Source: Cyprinodon diabolis (Eukaryota; Chordata; Actinopteri; Cyprinodontiformes; Cyprinodontidae). Taken from it: 64,000 nt of DNA. Where the stretch lies: assembly GCA_030533445.1 (NCBI GenBank), contig CM060076.1, positions 23,732,603-23,796,602 of the forward strand. Direction: 5' to 3'. The notes beneath the pieces were generated by a model. That model was given only the letters and a program-made list of their open reading frames with translations, ran no database searches and had not been told where the DNA came from. Numbering within the stretch: the first letter of the stretch is position 1; each line of letters begins with the position of its first letter. Positions 33,825 to 45,764 of this stretch are shown piece by piece. The translations under genes were made by a program, and so were the position numbers.

Positions 33825-34198
33825 TAGTGTTGCGCCGATGCCATTTTTTGGCCCCGATACCGATACCTGGCTGTGCAGTATCGGCCAATACCGATACCAT
33901 AATAATGTAAAATAATTGCCATCATGGCTTTGTCAAGCTGCTGCCTACCTATGTGAAGCAGGAAAATATCTAATACAAAGTGAATCCAGTAGAACTTTTT
34001 GATAAAAAGTTCTACTGTATAATAAAAATAAAAAGTTTTTATTGCCTACCAGGAGTGGGTGACAATAGTTGAATAAACTTATGGCTCTCAAAATGGTATC
34101 GGTGCCCCATTTTTTGGTTCTCGCCGATACCGATACCACCATTTTAGGGCAGTATCGGCACCCCGTCCGATACTGGTATCGGTATCGGTGCAACACTA
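33825..34198 (+). mobile_element. hAT-type MITE rich in CCGATACCGATACC motifs
   Basis: The termini TAGTGTTGCGCCGAT and ATCGGTGCAACACTA are inverse with one mismatch. The perfect 8-bp duplication AAAAAAAT is at 33817-33824 and 34199-34206. Subterminal GATACC/GGTATC repeats occur in both orientations. It is 374 bp and non-coding. Confidence 0.9.
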
Positions 34199-34335
34199 AA
34201 AAAAATACTTGTCCCCCCCTACGTTTGATGAAAGAAAAAATAATAATAAAATGGTCAAAGAAAAATAACTTCAGTCTCACAAAAATAATAAAGAATTATA
34301 TGAAAAATAAATAAATTAAAATCAGATATATATTT

Positions 34336-34440
34336 CCAACCATGTTTCAACAGAATGATTGAAAACATGCCTGGACTAAAACGATGGTTTCCTGGACTAT
34401 TTTGTTGCCAAATCTTTTTAGTCAATCACTGTTTTTCAAT
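34336..34440 (-). repeat. Degenerate Tc1-like tail, related to 24485-24790
   Basis: Shares TTTCAACAGAATGATT and ATTTTGTTGC followed by CTTTT and TCAATCACTG with the fragment at 24485-24790. The transposase end is too decayed to read. Confidence 0.45.
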
Positions 34441-34589
34441 TGTTTATATGTTTGAATTTTCTAAATAACATGTTTTTAAAAGTAAAAAAAAAGTCTTCTT
34501 CAAATCCAAATCTTTTCTTAGGAGTTTCTGCTGTTGGATAATAACTATTTATAATTTTATATTTTACTTCTTTTACTTTTGGATAACAC

Positions 34590-35105
34590 CTGAATACTTT
34601 TTTTTTATTTTTATTTTTTTATTGTTGAGTCAAAAACATTTACATAAAAAAAATACTCTCAGAGAGGATAGCAAGGGTGTACATGAACAGATGAAGATCA
34701 ATTACAATAAAAAAAAAAAAAAAAAGTAAGACAACTATCAGGGGATTTATCTCAGCAAACAGTTAAATCAAACATAGACAGAGCCATAGAAATAATAAAA
34801 ACAAAAAGGTGAACGCACCTAGAACAGCCGATGTTTGGAAAAATCAAGTCTCAATTTTTTGGCATTTTTATTTTTTTAATCTTTTTAAGATAATAATAAA
34901 AAAAAGGTTTTAAAGTAATTAATAATTGAATGAAAGGAAGGTTTAGCATTTCTCCATTTAACACAGTGGATATGATATTTACCCAACAGCAGGAGGTTAT
35001 TAATAGTATAAGAAACAGGCTGGGGAAGATGGTCCATATAAAAAATGACATAATTTAGTGCAAAAGGGGGTAAGGGCTCGATTATAACCATCGCCCGATA
35101 GCCCA
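34590..35105 (-). pseudogene. L1-like LINE 3'-end fragment with A-rich tail
   Basis: On the minus strand ALNYVIFYMDHLPQPV, then INNLLLLGKYHIHCVKWRNA, KPSFHSIINYFKTFFLLLS. The LLLLGKYHIH block resembles the C-terminus of L1-type reverse transcriptases in fish. An A-rich tail follows toward 34590. The rest of the element is missing, as is usual for 5'-truncated insertions. Confidence 0.65.
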
Positions 35106-35111
35106 TTTCAA

Positions 35112-37107
35112 GTAGTTTTTATTGTCGGGAGAGTACAAATTTCATTGCATTTGCCCGCCGGGCAAGTGCAATGATAAAAAAATATATATTATTTATCACT
35201 GAAAATTACTTTTAAATCACCGACATTCGCTTAAAAAGGACCGTCTTGCCCACATGCGTTGCCGGCGCCATTTTTGTTGTTTTGTACACATTTTCCGCCA
35301 GATGGCGTGATTTTTGTCCGGGAATTGGTGCGAATCAGACACACCCACCACCCAGATAACCCTAGATTAATTGGCATAATTGCAGAGTGCGAAATACGGG
35401 GGGGCTCGACCCTTAGCTTTCTTATGTATAATATTTAGTCTTATTTTGAAAGCACCGGAAGTTGAGCAGTTGGTGTCTTCCTGTTTAAGGAGTAAACGTT
35501 GCATAGCTACATCTGTTCTCTCTGTGCTGCGTTTTTGGCCAGTACAGCATATAAGTTGATGTGAAGGGTGTATTTCGTTTATGTACATATAGTACTATGT
35601 TTCATGTTGTGTTTGGAGGTTTATTGCAAGAAAGGTCACCGAGAAGAGAAGTTTTAAAAGACGCTAGCATACGATCTAAGTAGCCGCTAGCATACGCGCT
35701 AACTAGCCGTTAGCGATGCCGCTAGCTAGCGGCTAATGTTAACATGTCATTTTGTGTTTCTGTGCATATTCAGGGAATATGTTGAGTCTATTATTTTAGG
35801 AGGATTTTGTCTGTTTATTTGGAATTGTGCCTGTTTACACAAAGACTTATGCACATTATTTCTTTGTTGCAGTTTTACCATTCATTCATCCAGCCAATAA
35901 ATCCAAAGAAAAGGCTTACAGTGTGGTTATTGGAAATTATGGTTATCTACCTGCTAAGCTAAGAGTGAGGACATAAAATATTTTTTTGTCGCTAATGGTC
36001 ACTAAAATATTTTTAAGCTCAACATGTCCAGTATTAAAATTCCAAACCTTTATTCACAAATATGCTCTGTTTTTGCAAAGTGGAGCCAGCCAATCCTGTT
36101 CGCGTATGCAAATTAGCCATGTGCTTTTCCGCAGTTAATAACACGGGCAACGCGGAACAGATTGCGTGAAGACAGCAGGTCTTCACTGCTGTTTGTGGAC
36201 CTTAACGGACCTCCTCTGGACAAATTCGACTCATTTCCATTCGTCAGAAACTGGATTAAAGCAGGACATGTGCCTGCATGAAAGAGAGAGACAGACAGTC
36301 TTTGTGCATGTGTGTGTTTTCATAGACTGACTGTCTGTCTGTTCAGGCTTTTGCCCGCTCCACCAGATTCACAGAAAGCTTCATCCACCAACCTGTCAGG
36401 AAGCTGAGCCCCTCTCAAAAAAAAAAAATAAAACACTCCGGACAAACTGTCTCCTGCACTACTATTAATACTATATTTATTTACTGTTATTTTGCACTGT
36501 TACTGTTACAAATGCTATATCTTACATAATTGGTATTAATAATAATAATTTTTCTGCTGCCATTACCATCTGCCTTTTTGCACTAGCGTAAGTATAACAT
36601 ATTTTATATTGTTGTACATTTTATTGTGGAATTGAATGTTAAAATTTTAGTATTAGGAACTGATCTTATCTGTTGTGCCTGTGCACTTTATCTGCTTCAC
36701 TGTTGGTGAATGAGAAACGTTCTCTCGAGTCCTTGTATGTCTGGTGAATGTGAAGAATTGACATTAAAGCTGACTGACTTTGAAATGTTATAGGCCTACT
36801 GCATATTGAGAAAATTTAGATCGGTATTGCGCAACAATCAGGAAATGGGGACCCCCCTAAATATTGACAGGTATTTGGCACAGTGCAAAAATATACACAC
36901 TAGGAACCTGTAAACTTAAAAAATACTAAATTACAAAAAACATTTTAAAAACAAACATGTTTCATTGATATATATACAAAAATGAATATTAGGAATTGTT
37001 TTTATCAAACATTATACTGGGCAAGTAAAAATTGTTTCTGGGCAAATGAAATGTGAAAGTCACTTGCCTAAGGGCAAGTGGTAAAAATCCTTAACATCAA
37101 CCCCTGA
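35112..37107 (+). repeat. Dispersed repeat family A, long copy
   Basis: Same start and end blocks as 24981-25745 but about 2 kb. Palindromic TTGCCCGCCGGGCAA lies near the left end, and CACTTGCCTAAGGGCAAGTG near the right end. The middle includes a short cluster of GCTAGC/TAGCCGCTAGC words (about 35660-35735) and a LINE 3' fragment. No transposase is seen. Confidence 0.65.
36340..36783 (+). mobile_element. L2/Rex1-like LINE 3' fragment
   Basis: ARSTRFTESFIHQPVRKLSP corresponds to the conserved RTSRF..SFFP..IR..N end of L2/Rex1-type proteins. It is followed by an A run, a 3' UTR and the tail GACATTAAAGCTGACTGACTTT. It lies inside the long copy of repeat family A. Confidence 0.7.
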
Positions 37108-38039
37108 ATGAGTTCCCTCTTCTCTGGATTAAACCCCCACAAACTGGATCAAAGGACAAACAAAGAGCCCCCCAAAAGTGAGTACCTCTCCAGCAATATT
37201 CAAGCCTCAGTCTATTTTCCCACTGTCCTTGAACTGATCACTGTGATCTCCCCTTTAGAGTTTCCGGTTCCGGTTCACCAGTCCGCTGAGTGCCAGCATT
37301 GTTTCCCCACTGAGTTTCAATCTCCATCAGTGTTTGCTAACCTGCAATTAACCTGTTAAACTTTTACCCTTGGTCACTGAGTGGTTCTCTGCATGTGGGT
37401 CAGATCTTTCAAGCCCATTATGACATCTTCTTTTTAATCTCTTTAATGTGGACTCTGTTATTGTTCCAGACAACCAGTGAACTTCAGTTCATCCCCGAGG
37501 TCTTACTTGTGTGCAGCAGATCTCAGTGTTCATCACCTGCCTGATCACTCTCTAGTACGACGTGTTCTCAAAGTACCAATGTTCTCTCTAGGGTTCAGTC
37601 TGTAAAGCCTGATGAATCAAACCCCTACAGATCCATGCTACCTTTCCTTTATCTTTCAAACCAACCAGAAAGTTCAACTGACCTCCTGCAGTTCTCCGCT
37701 TCCAGATTCTTGTTCCATTGTAAATAAAACTTTAAAGTTCACTTTTTCTTCATGTGATTCTGCATGTGGGTCAAAAAACTATAAACCAGCATGACAGGTA
37801 GAAAAAAAATTGAGATTTGATCTTTAAGCCATATCACCCAACCCTGATACTGTAGGTAGTTTGGCAAATTCCAGTCTGTCTTTTTTCTTTTTTTTTAACA
37901 GTGGTGTCCACCTTGGTTGACTAGCAAATGGTGTAATCTGACTCTGATCTTCTTGAGCTTGAAGTTCACCTTTAATATATTTACATTTTTCTTATTGCTC
38001 TTTTGTTCCATTTGTATTATCTGTCTCTTTGATTTGTCA
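37108..38039. other. Non-coding stretch
   Basis: Moderate GC; no exon recognised. Frames at 37108-37359 and 37612-37794 lack family motifs. Confidence 0.35.
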
Positions 38040-38300
38040 CAGTTTTCTCCTGTGTCCATGTCCAGGGAGGTTGGCTACCGTCCCCATGGATTTTAAATTT
38101 AATGGGGCTAAAACAACATGTGCCACTGTCTTCAAAGGAACATCAAGCTGCTTGGAGATGGTCTTATAGCCTTTACATTTAACACTCTTGCTCTATAAAT
38201 GTTCTTTCTGATGTCCTGAGAGAACTCTTTCCTTTGCTTCCTCTGGTTCATGTTGAGTGCGGTATAAACCACGTCACCAAAAAGCTGTGGAGGAGTTGGT
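38040..38300 (-). pseudogene. Tc1-like transposase N-terminal fragment (a different family)
   Basis: On the minus strand MNQRKQRKEFSQDIRKNIY, then, after a frameshift, KGYKTISKQLDVPLKTVAHV. This matches the N-terminal helix-turn-helix of a second Tc1-like family. No catalytic part is present. Confidence 0.75.
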
Positions 38301-38339
38301 ATCCCTTATATATATATATAGGGTTACCTGTATATATAG

Positions 38340-39740
38340 CGCTACCTTTAGTGCTATATCCTAGAACGTAAACACTTGTCTTGCTAAATAGTGGACACAT
38401 TTAAGATGTCCCTTTGGTAAGATTGTTTTCAATGTTTCCTCTTCTGTTGTAGCATTACTAAAAGCAATGTCTGACTTTCATTTGTTCATTTTGATAGAAT
38501 TAGTATTTGTTATTACTAATGTCAGATTCAAGTTATTTCTGTTACCATTGGGTTTTATCTTTCATCAAACGAAGGGTACCGACAATTTTGTCTATGTTTG
38601 TATATGATAATATAACTTTTACCATAATATGAATGGTCTTAGTAAACTTTTAATTATACATTTGATAATTTCTGAATTTAATCCTTTCAGAAAGTAAACA
38701 TTTCTGAGGAATTTCTATTAGTTCTATTTGTTTCCATATATCTGTTAAGGTTTAGAAAATTTGAAGGCTGAGCCATTTTATTGACACAGTAGAAAATGGT
38801 TTTGCAGTGTCTATGTGTGGGAAAATTTGATTAATATTTCCTTTCTGTGTCTGTCCAGACAGATAAAAAATATATATATATATATATTTATTTATAATAA
38901 TAAAAAAAAATACCAATTGCTAAACAGTACAAACAACAGTATTACATGGAGCTGCAGCAAAATACCTTATTCGATCCACTGTAGAGAGGTTCAGATTTCA
39001 GTATATTTTGTTTAGCACGATGAGAAGGCATTCTAATTTAAAAAACAAACAAAAAAAAAGAACAGTGTATTGTTTTCATTTTAAATGATGTTTCAATTAA
39101 TAGTAATTGCTAATCACTTTGATGTTAATAAAAAAAAATTGATGAATGAATAAAAACATGCCATCTTACAGCTGTGTTGAATAGTGAAAGTGGTAAATGG
39201 CCTGTATTACACATAGGTGGCTCTAAACAGGAACCAACAGGGGCCAGTGCTTGTCTAGAATTGTTGTTACTCCTGTTACTGTTCCTGTACTGAAAACATA
39301 CACAGCAGAAACCAAACTCTAAGTACGTCATTTCACTCAATAAAACTGGTTGTAATTTTCCCTTATTTGAGCAGGTAAGTAAGTCAGTTTTCCAATAGAA
39401 TAAGATCATTTAAATTTAAAATAAGAAAAAATAGCTCCATCATCTTATTTTTCCATTGGTAGATAATCTTATTAAGCTGTTCAAATTAAGCTCTCCTTGC
39501 GCAAAGCATTAGGAGGGCAGACATGTCCTATCCCTAGTGGCAGGGATTGGCTCTTTATTGGTCCACTGCACTGATGGGTGTGTCTGGAGCTGCCCGCACC
39601 TGCTATTAAGCATATTTTCCTTCTGAAGAGGCTTTGTAAATCCTTTAAACAGGAGCATGCTCGTGCATACATGCCACAGAAGTTTGGTTCCAGTTGTTCA
39701 CAGATACACACTAAAACTAAATACTAAGCTGCAGCTACAG
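38340..39740. other. Non-coding stretch
   Basis: AT-rich, with a short (TA)n at about 38871-38888. Nothing else recognised. Confidence 0.35.
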
Positions 39741-39743
39741 ATA

Positions 39744-41337
39744 CAGTGGGGCAAAAAAGTATTTAGTCAGCCACCAATAGTGCAAGTTCTCCCACTTAAA
39801 AAGATGAGAGAGGCCGGTAATTTTCATCATAGATATACCTCAACTATGAGAGACAAAATGAGAAAAAAAAATCCAGAAAATCACATTGTCTGATTTTTAA
39901 AGAATTTATTTGCAAAATATGGTGGAAAATAAGTATTTGGTCAATAACAAAAGTCCATCTCAAAACTTTGTTATATACCCTTTGTTGGCAATGACAGAGA
40001 TCAAACGTTTTCTGTAAGTCTTCAAAAGGTTTTCACACACTGTTGCTGGTATTTTGGCCCATTCCTCCATGCAGATCTCCTCTGGAGCAGTGATGTTCTG
40101 GGGCTGTTGCTGGGCAACACTGACTTTCAACTCCCTCCAAAGATTTTCTATGGGGTTAAGATCTGGAGACTTGCTAGGCCACTCCAGGACCTTGAAATGT
40201 TTCTTACGAAGCCACTCCTTCGTTACTCAGGCGGTGTGTTTGGGATCATTGTCATGCTGAAAGACCCAGCCACGTTTCATCTTCAATGCCCTTGCTGATG
40301 GAAGGAGGTTTTCACTCAAAATTTGACGATACATGGCCCCATTCATTCTTTCCTTCACACGGATCAGTCATCCTGGTCCCTTAGCAGAAAAACAGCCCCA
40401 AAGCATGATATTTCCACACCCATGCTTCACTGTAGTTATGATGTTCTTTGGATGCAACTCAGCATTCTAGTAGTAGAGTAGAGTTTTTACCAAAAAGTTC
40501 TATTTTGGTTTAATCTGACCATATGATATTCTCCCACTCATCATCTGGATCATCCAAATGCTCTCTAGCAAACTTGAGACGGGCCTTGACATGTACTGGC
40601 TTAAGCAGGGGGACATGTCTGGCACTGCAGGATTTGAGTTCCTGGCGGCGTAGTGTGTTACTGATGGTAGCCTTTGTTACTTTGGTCCCAGCTCTCTGCA
40701 GGTCATTCACTAGGTCCCCCCGTGTGGTTCTGGGATTTTTACTCACCGTTCTTGTGATTATTTTGACCCCACGGGGTGAGATCTTGCGTGGAGCCCCAGA
40801 TCGAGGAAGATTATCAGTGGTCTTGTATGTTTTCCATTTTCTAATAATTGATCCCACAGTTGATTTCTTCACACCAAGCTGTTTACCTATTGCAGATTCA
40901 GACTTCCCAGCCTGGTGCAGGTCTATAATTTTGTTTCGGGTGTCCTTTGACAGCTCTCTAGTTTTGGCCATGGTGGAGTTTAAAGTGTGACTGTTTGAGG
41001 TTGTGGACAGGTGTCTTTTATACTGATAACGGGTTCAAACAGGTGCCATTAATGAAGGTAACAAGTGGAGGACAGAGGAGCCTCTTACAGAAGAAGTTAC
41101 AGGTCTGTGAGAGCCAGAAATCTTGCTTGTTTGTAACTGACCAAATACTTATTTTCCACCATATTTTGCAAATAAATTCTTTAAAAATCAGACAATGTGA
41201 TTTTCTGGATTTTTTTTCCTCATTTTGTCTCTCATAGTTGAGGTATATCTATGATGAAAATTACCGGCCTCTCTCATCTTTTTGAGTGGGAGAACTTGCA
41301 CTATTGGTGGCTGACTAAATACTTTTTTGCCCCACTG
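39744..41337 (-). mobile_element. Tc1/mariner-like DNA transposon, full length, copy 2
   Basis: Same termini (CAGTGGGG and CCCCACTG), TA on both sides (39742-39743 and 41338-41339) and the same 1594-bp length as 5018-6611, but in inverse orientation. Inverted repeats of about 200 bp are at 39744-39943 and 41138-41337. The interior holds the minus-strand transposase pseudogene. Confidence 0.95.
39960..40971 (-). pseudogene. Tc1-like transposase pseudogene, copy 2
   Basis: 1012 bp from ATG to the terminal stop, the same as copy 1. It starts [20 protein letters not shown] and stays open for 153 codons through the two DNA-binding helices to [11 protein letters not shown], where TAA (40510-40512) ends it. 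The same TAA, the same lesion after GKNST and the same stop in the HTA...TKEW region are seen in copy 1. The DNA-binding half is intact; the catalytic half is not. Confidence 0.93.
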
Positions 41338-41339
41338 TA

Positions 41340-42040
41340 TATACCACCCTGAATAATACTGTGTAATCCCCATACATTTTGCCTGGATATCTAAGGGATA
41401 TCAAGGTGTGTGGAAGATAAAATACATCACTACATTAAATTGCCAGATACTTAAATTATTTGTGGTGGGGTCAGCCAGTTTTACTGTCTACTGTCAGCCT
41501 TATGTAATTCACCCAATTCCACTAATATTTTCTAAAAATACTTTCCTTGAACTGCTTGTCCTCTTTTTGGCTCCTTGTTGTTATTTATTAGTATAAAGGT
41601 GTATAAAGGTTAAATGAATTATTTTAGCGACAGCGTTTTGAGTCAAACTAAGAGATAGAGCTGAAAAGGACTGATTTGAATGTGGTCAGGGTGGCAGCCA
41701 CAGTAAAATGAATCTGTCGTCCACTAAGAGTAATAAATCAGCTGGGGGTTATTTTCTGGGTTTACTGCATATGAAACCAGAACATATGCAAAGAATCTGT
41801 GCTAGGCTTTAGATTTTTAAATGAGTATCTTTATTGAAATGCTGATGATGAGGTGAAAGGGAAAAAATGACGAATATAAGTGCTGGAACTACAGGAATTT
41901 TTTAAAAGTATTTGTTTTAATTTTCCTTAATTGTCTTTTTCATTTTTCCCAAGGGAGGAGTTAGCAGCATAAACTCATAGCACCTTTGGAACACTCTGGG
42001 TTTAAGGGACTCCTAGTTTTGAGAGTTTTGTAATGGCAAC
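41340..42040. other. Non-coding stretch
   Basis: Nothing recognised. Confidence 0.35.
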
Positions 42041-42049
42041 TTTGCAGAA

Positions 42050-42440
42050 TTGCAAAGAACTCCTTTTTTTGTTCAGAGAACTTTATCTAATCCATTAATA
42101 GCTCTTATTGAGACACAGACCCTCAGCATGATTTTGCCTCCACCATGTTAAACAATCTAAGACAATACGCTTAACTCTTTTAACATTCCTGTTGCCTGGG
42201 GGTTGAGCAACTCGATATTTGACCATAAAAACTTTTCTCTTGAAAACGTAAGACTCCTCTATTTTGTTTGTAGAGGTCCGTCAAGCTTGAAAGTGTTGAT
42301 TTTGAAGCTAGGACTTCCTTCTTCATCAACAAACTCTGAGGCTCTTTCCCTCCATGAACATGAGCATAAATCTCACTTGGAAGGAATTCATCTGTTTTTC
42401 AGTCTGGTTGTCTGGCAGGTTGGAGATGTCAAACAGTTTG
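42050..42440 (-). repeat. Possible highly degenerate DNA-transposon remnant
   Basis: Phrases such as CAGCATGATTTTGCCTCCACC and GACCATAAAAAC are like the inverse of Tc1-type transposase coding sequence, but no protein block can be read. Weak call. Confidence 0.25.
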
Positions 42441-43599
42441 CAGAGCTTATCTCAAACCAATGATGGTCATAAAAATTACTGAAACTAACTTCTTTCAGAT
42501 TATTCACTGCAGATGCAGCTGGAATTGTTATACAAATTTCACTTTTTATGTTTTTGCACCAGAGCAGCCTCTCTAGGAATCTCTGATTGAAACCTCTACA
42601 AAATGATTAAACAGTCTTTTAACATATTTTAGCACAATACTAATCACCTGTAGTGACTAAAAGTTGTATTATAGTTGTATTATATAAAACTAAATAGTGG
42701 AAGATATTGTTTACGTTTTGTCTTATTTATTCTTTCCTGTTAATTAATATTTTTCATCCTCCAAAAAATATATATATATATGTATATATTTTTTTTCATC
42801 CCCCCCCCCATTATTTAGCATCAGCAGAAAATGAACTTAAATGAAGCTCTAGTAATGAAATGACTACCTGTTGCCCTCTAGCGGCTTTTGAGTATATTGC
42901 AAGAAGGCAGTAGATTAATCTCTTTATCTTTTTTTGACACGTGTTATTTTATGGATAAATAATACACAAGAATAAAATCCAACCTTACAAGTGAATGTAT
43001 AATATCCCTTTAAATACAGCCAAGGTAAATACTTCAATGGAAGTTTTGCCATAGTGTTGCCATGGGGTATTTTTAGATAACTTGCATTATAGTGAATGAC
43101 TGCCAAAGACGAGAGTATTTTCAGTCTTTTGGCTTGTTAACAGCTTCTTTATTATACAGCAAAACTGAAGTGAGTTCAACTTAGACTCAGGAAATTGATT
43201 CATAGATGTTATCTGAAGTTATGGCAGTGACCTAAATACAGTAACGAAAGTTTTAGGTGCAATGAAGAATCCACTGATGTGAAATGATTAAGAATCTCTC
43301 TAATAATACTCTTTTACAAAATAGAATTTAAGGCATGCCTTTTGTTTAATTAACTTGCTTACAATTGGTAACAGCAAAGCGAAGCTGGAAAGAAGAAAGA
43401 CATGGAAGGAAAAAGAAGGCCACATGGGAGGAACAGGCAAGAAACAAGGAAAGAAGGAGGGAAGGACAGATGGAAGCGGGTAGGGAGATTCATAGATGGA
43501 AGCAAAGAGTAAGTAAAGACACAAGTAAAGAAGAGGAGAAAGGAAGATGGATGACACAAGGAAAGAAGATATAGAGGGACAAGTAAGAAAAAATGGCAA
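42441..43599. other. Non-coding stretch with an (AT)n tract and a poly-C run
   Basis: ATATATATATGTATATAT near 42771 and a C run near 42800. The region from 43380 is purine-rich and grades into the GGAA array. Confidence 0.5.
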
Positions 43600-43697
43600 A
43601 AGGAAGGAAGGAAGGAAGGAAGGAAGGAAGGAAGGAAGGAAGGAAGGAAGGAAGGAAGGAAGGAAGGAAGGAAGGAAGGAAGGAAGGAAGGAAGGAA
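43600..43697. repeat. (AAGG)n microsatellite
   Basis: About 24 uninterrupted AAGG units. The flanking 43380-43600 is degenerate AAGA/AAGG-rich sequence. The FLPS repeat frames on the minus strand are translations of it. Confidence 0.97.
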
Positions 43698-44775
43698 TAT
43701 TTTTCCAAAATATAGATGTAAAATATTTAAAAGTTAACATTTGTTTCTTTAAGGAACACGGTTGTGACAAAGTCACTCACTTTCGCTCTTGAATCAAAAC
43801 AAAGAAGCGTCTCACAATTGTGTCTTGCTGTTTATGGCTTTCAAGTGTTGAACTTTTAGCAAACATACCTATAAAACACACAGAACATCTTTGTTTGAGA
43901 ACATTTGTTTAAAGGGATAGAACCCATAACACCAAGTTTCAGGTTTTATTAAAATAGAATACAGGTCAGATCTAAAAAGAAAAACTGAAAATAGAAAACA
44001 TTGAATCTGGGATCAGGTAATTATTTAAAGATGTTTCAAATTGAATCAATATGTACATTTTATGAATAGCTTTTTTTCTGCTGTTTGTCTTAGATATATA
44101 ACCTATATGTTTAAGGTCTCTGTCTGGCTGTGTTATCTCACTGCTCATCTGGTTGTTTTTCTCCTTCTTGTGTGACACACGATCCTTAAGGTTAGAGTTA
44201 CCGCTCACACATACAAAGAAGTGTAAGAGGAAGCCAGAGGGCACAAGCGATTGACATTACATCAAGCAAACAGGTGTGAACTGACAGGGAAATATTTGCC
44301 CAGTGTCTTTGTATTTGAACAACAGAAAGATAAAGAGAGCAGGACAAGTGGGGTCATATGAGGAAATAATGATTCAAGTTGTTCCAGTTGGTTATCGACG
44401 GATTTCCAGGTAAAGGGTGCCATGATGTGTGCCAGTTGCTCTTATTGTGATGCTTTTAGCTTAGGAGATGGGTATTCTGTGCAGCATACGTGTGAAACAC
44501 TCTAAACATGATGATATAAACCCATTTATAGAACCTGACATTAAAGCTCATGGATTGCTGATGAAATGTTAGGTTTTTTTTAATGAAACATGTTAAGCGA
44601 GCTTTGTTTTATCTTCCTTAGGTTGAAAGTGGTATGCTCTATTTATATGTGAATGACCAGCTCTTGGTGTTTTGATCCTTTTAGATATCTTTCTTCAACA
44701 GTCCCCTGTGGTTTATGTTTTGTAGGTTTTGTTATATTAGTTCTTTCTCTCAGGTTTAGTTTGTAACTGATTTCG
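43698..44775. other. Non-coding stretch
   Basis: Nothing recognised. Confidence 0.35.
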
Positions 44776-44779
44776 ATTC

Positions 44780-45760
44780 TCTTAATTTTTATCGTGCTAA
44801 TTCACAACACATGTCATCTCAAGTCACTTTACATAAAATTCAATCAGATCATACAGTCAGATTGGTAAAAGATTTCTAAGGAAAAACCTGCTGATTGGAT
44901 CGGTTGATTGACTTGCAGGATTTGCTTGCGTTTTGTCCTTGACTCTGCAGCAAACCCTAACACCTAAAACCTCCAGCAGAACCAGCCTCAGTGTGAGCGG
45001 CCTTCTGCCAAAGCTGACCCAGGAGAAAGAACCAGACATTGAAAACTAACATATAAGCACTGAGCAAGAAATACTTCCCATGTTAGAAAGGGCAACAGTA
45101 AACTACTCTCTAAAAAGATAAAGGTTGGAACTGCATTTTATTTTAGAGTGTAGCTCCACAGATGAGAGATAGAGACAGCTTCTAGAGTTTGAGAAAAGTC
45201 AATTTCAGTCCTCTGTGTAATGTCCTGTTATATGGTTGCCTATACTATCATACTTTAATGATGACATGAAACTTTCTTAATGGCATGGGTGTAGCTTTGA
45301 CACTTGAGGTTAGGTTTAAGTATCTTTAGAAGCTGGTTAAGCCTATCACAATAAAATAAAACTCAAAAGCAGGATGTGCAATTCCTTTTATTTAAATCAA
45401 ACTCTCAATATCAGGACTGCACTGGACTTTTTCAGTTATTTTTAATCCAATATGACAATAATAACATCTAGGCTTGTATTGATAATCTAGACCAGGTTTT
45501 TTTTAATCCTATAAATAATATATAAGTAATCTCTAAAATAATCTATAAAAAGCATGCAAGCGAGCCATAATGATGAAAAGTTGTCCTTATGTCCTCCAGC
45601 AGTCTAAGCCTATAGCAGCGTTACTATAGAGATAGCTCAGGATAACCATAGCCTCTCTGACTATAAGCTTTATCAAAAAGGAACGTTTTAAGCCTAGCCT
45701 TTAAAGTAGACAAGGTGTCTGTCTCACAGACTAAAAGCTAGCTGGCTCCACAGGACCAAA
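44780..45760. repeat. Degenerate dispersed fish repeat, in pieces
   Basis: AAGTCACTTTACATAAAATTC, AATCAGATCATACAGTCAGA and CCAGCAGAACCAGCCTCAGT on the left, and GCAGTCTAAGCCTATAGCAG, ATAAGCTTTATCAAAAAGGA and GCTGGCTCCACAGGACC on the right, are blocks I recall from an abundant percomorph repeat. About 500 bp between them is unrelated or too decayed. Confidence 0.5.
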
Positions 45761-45764
45761 CATC

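Noticed and set aside
43300..43776. 158-residue minus-strand ORF with FLPS repeats
   Set aside because: It is a translation of the AAGG microsatellite and its purine-rich flank.
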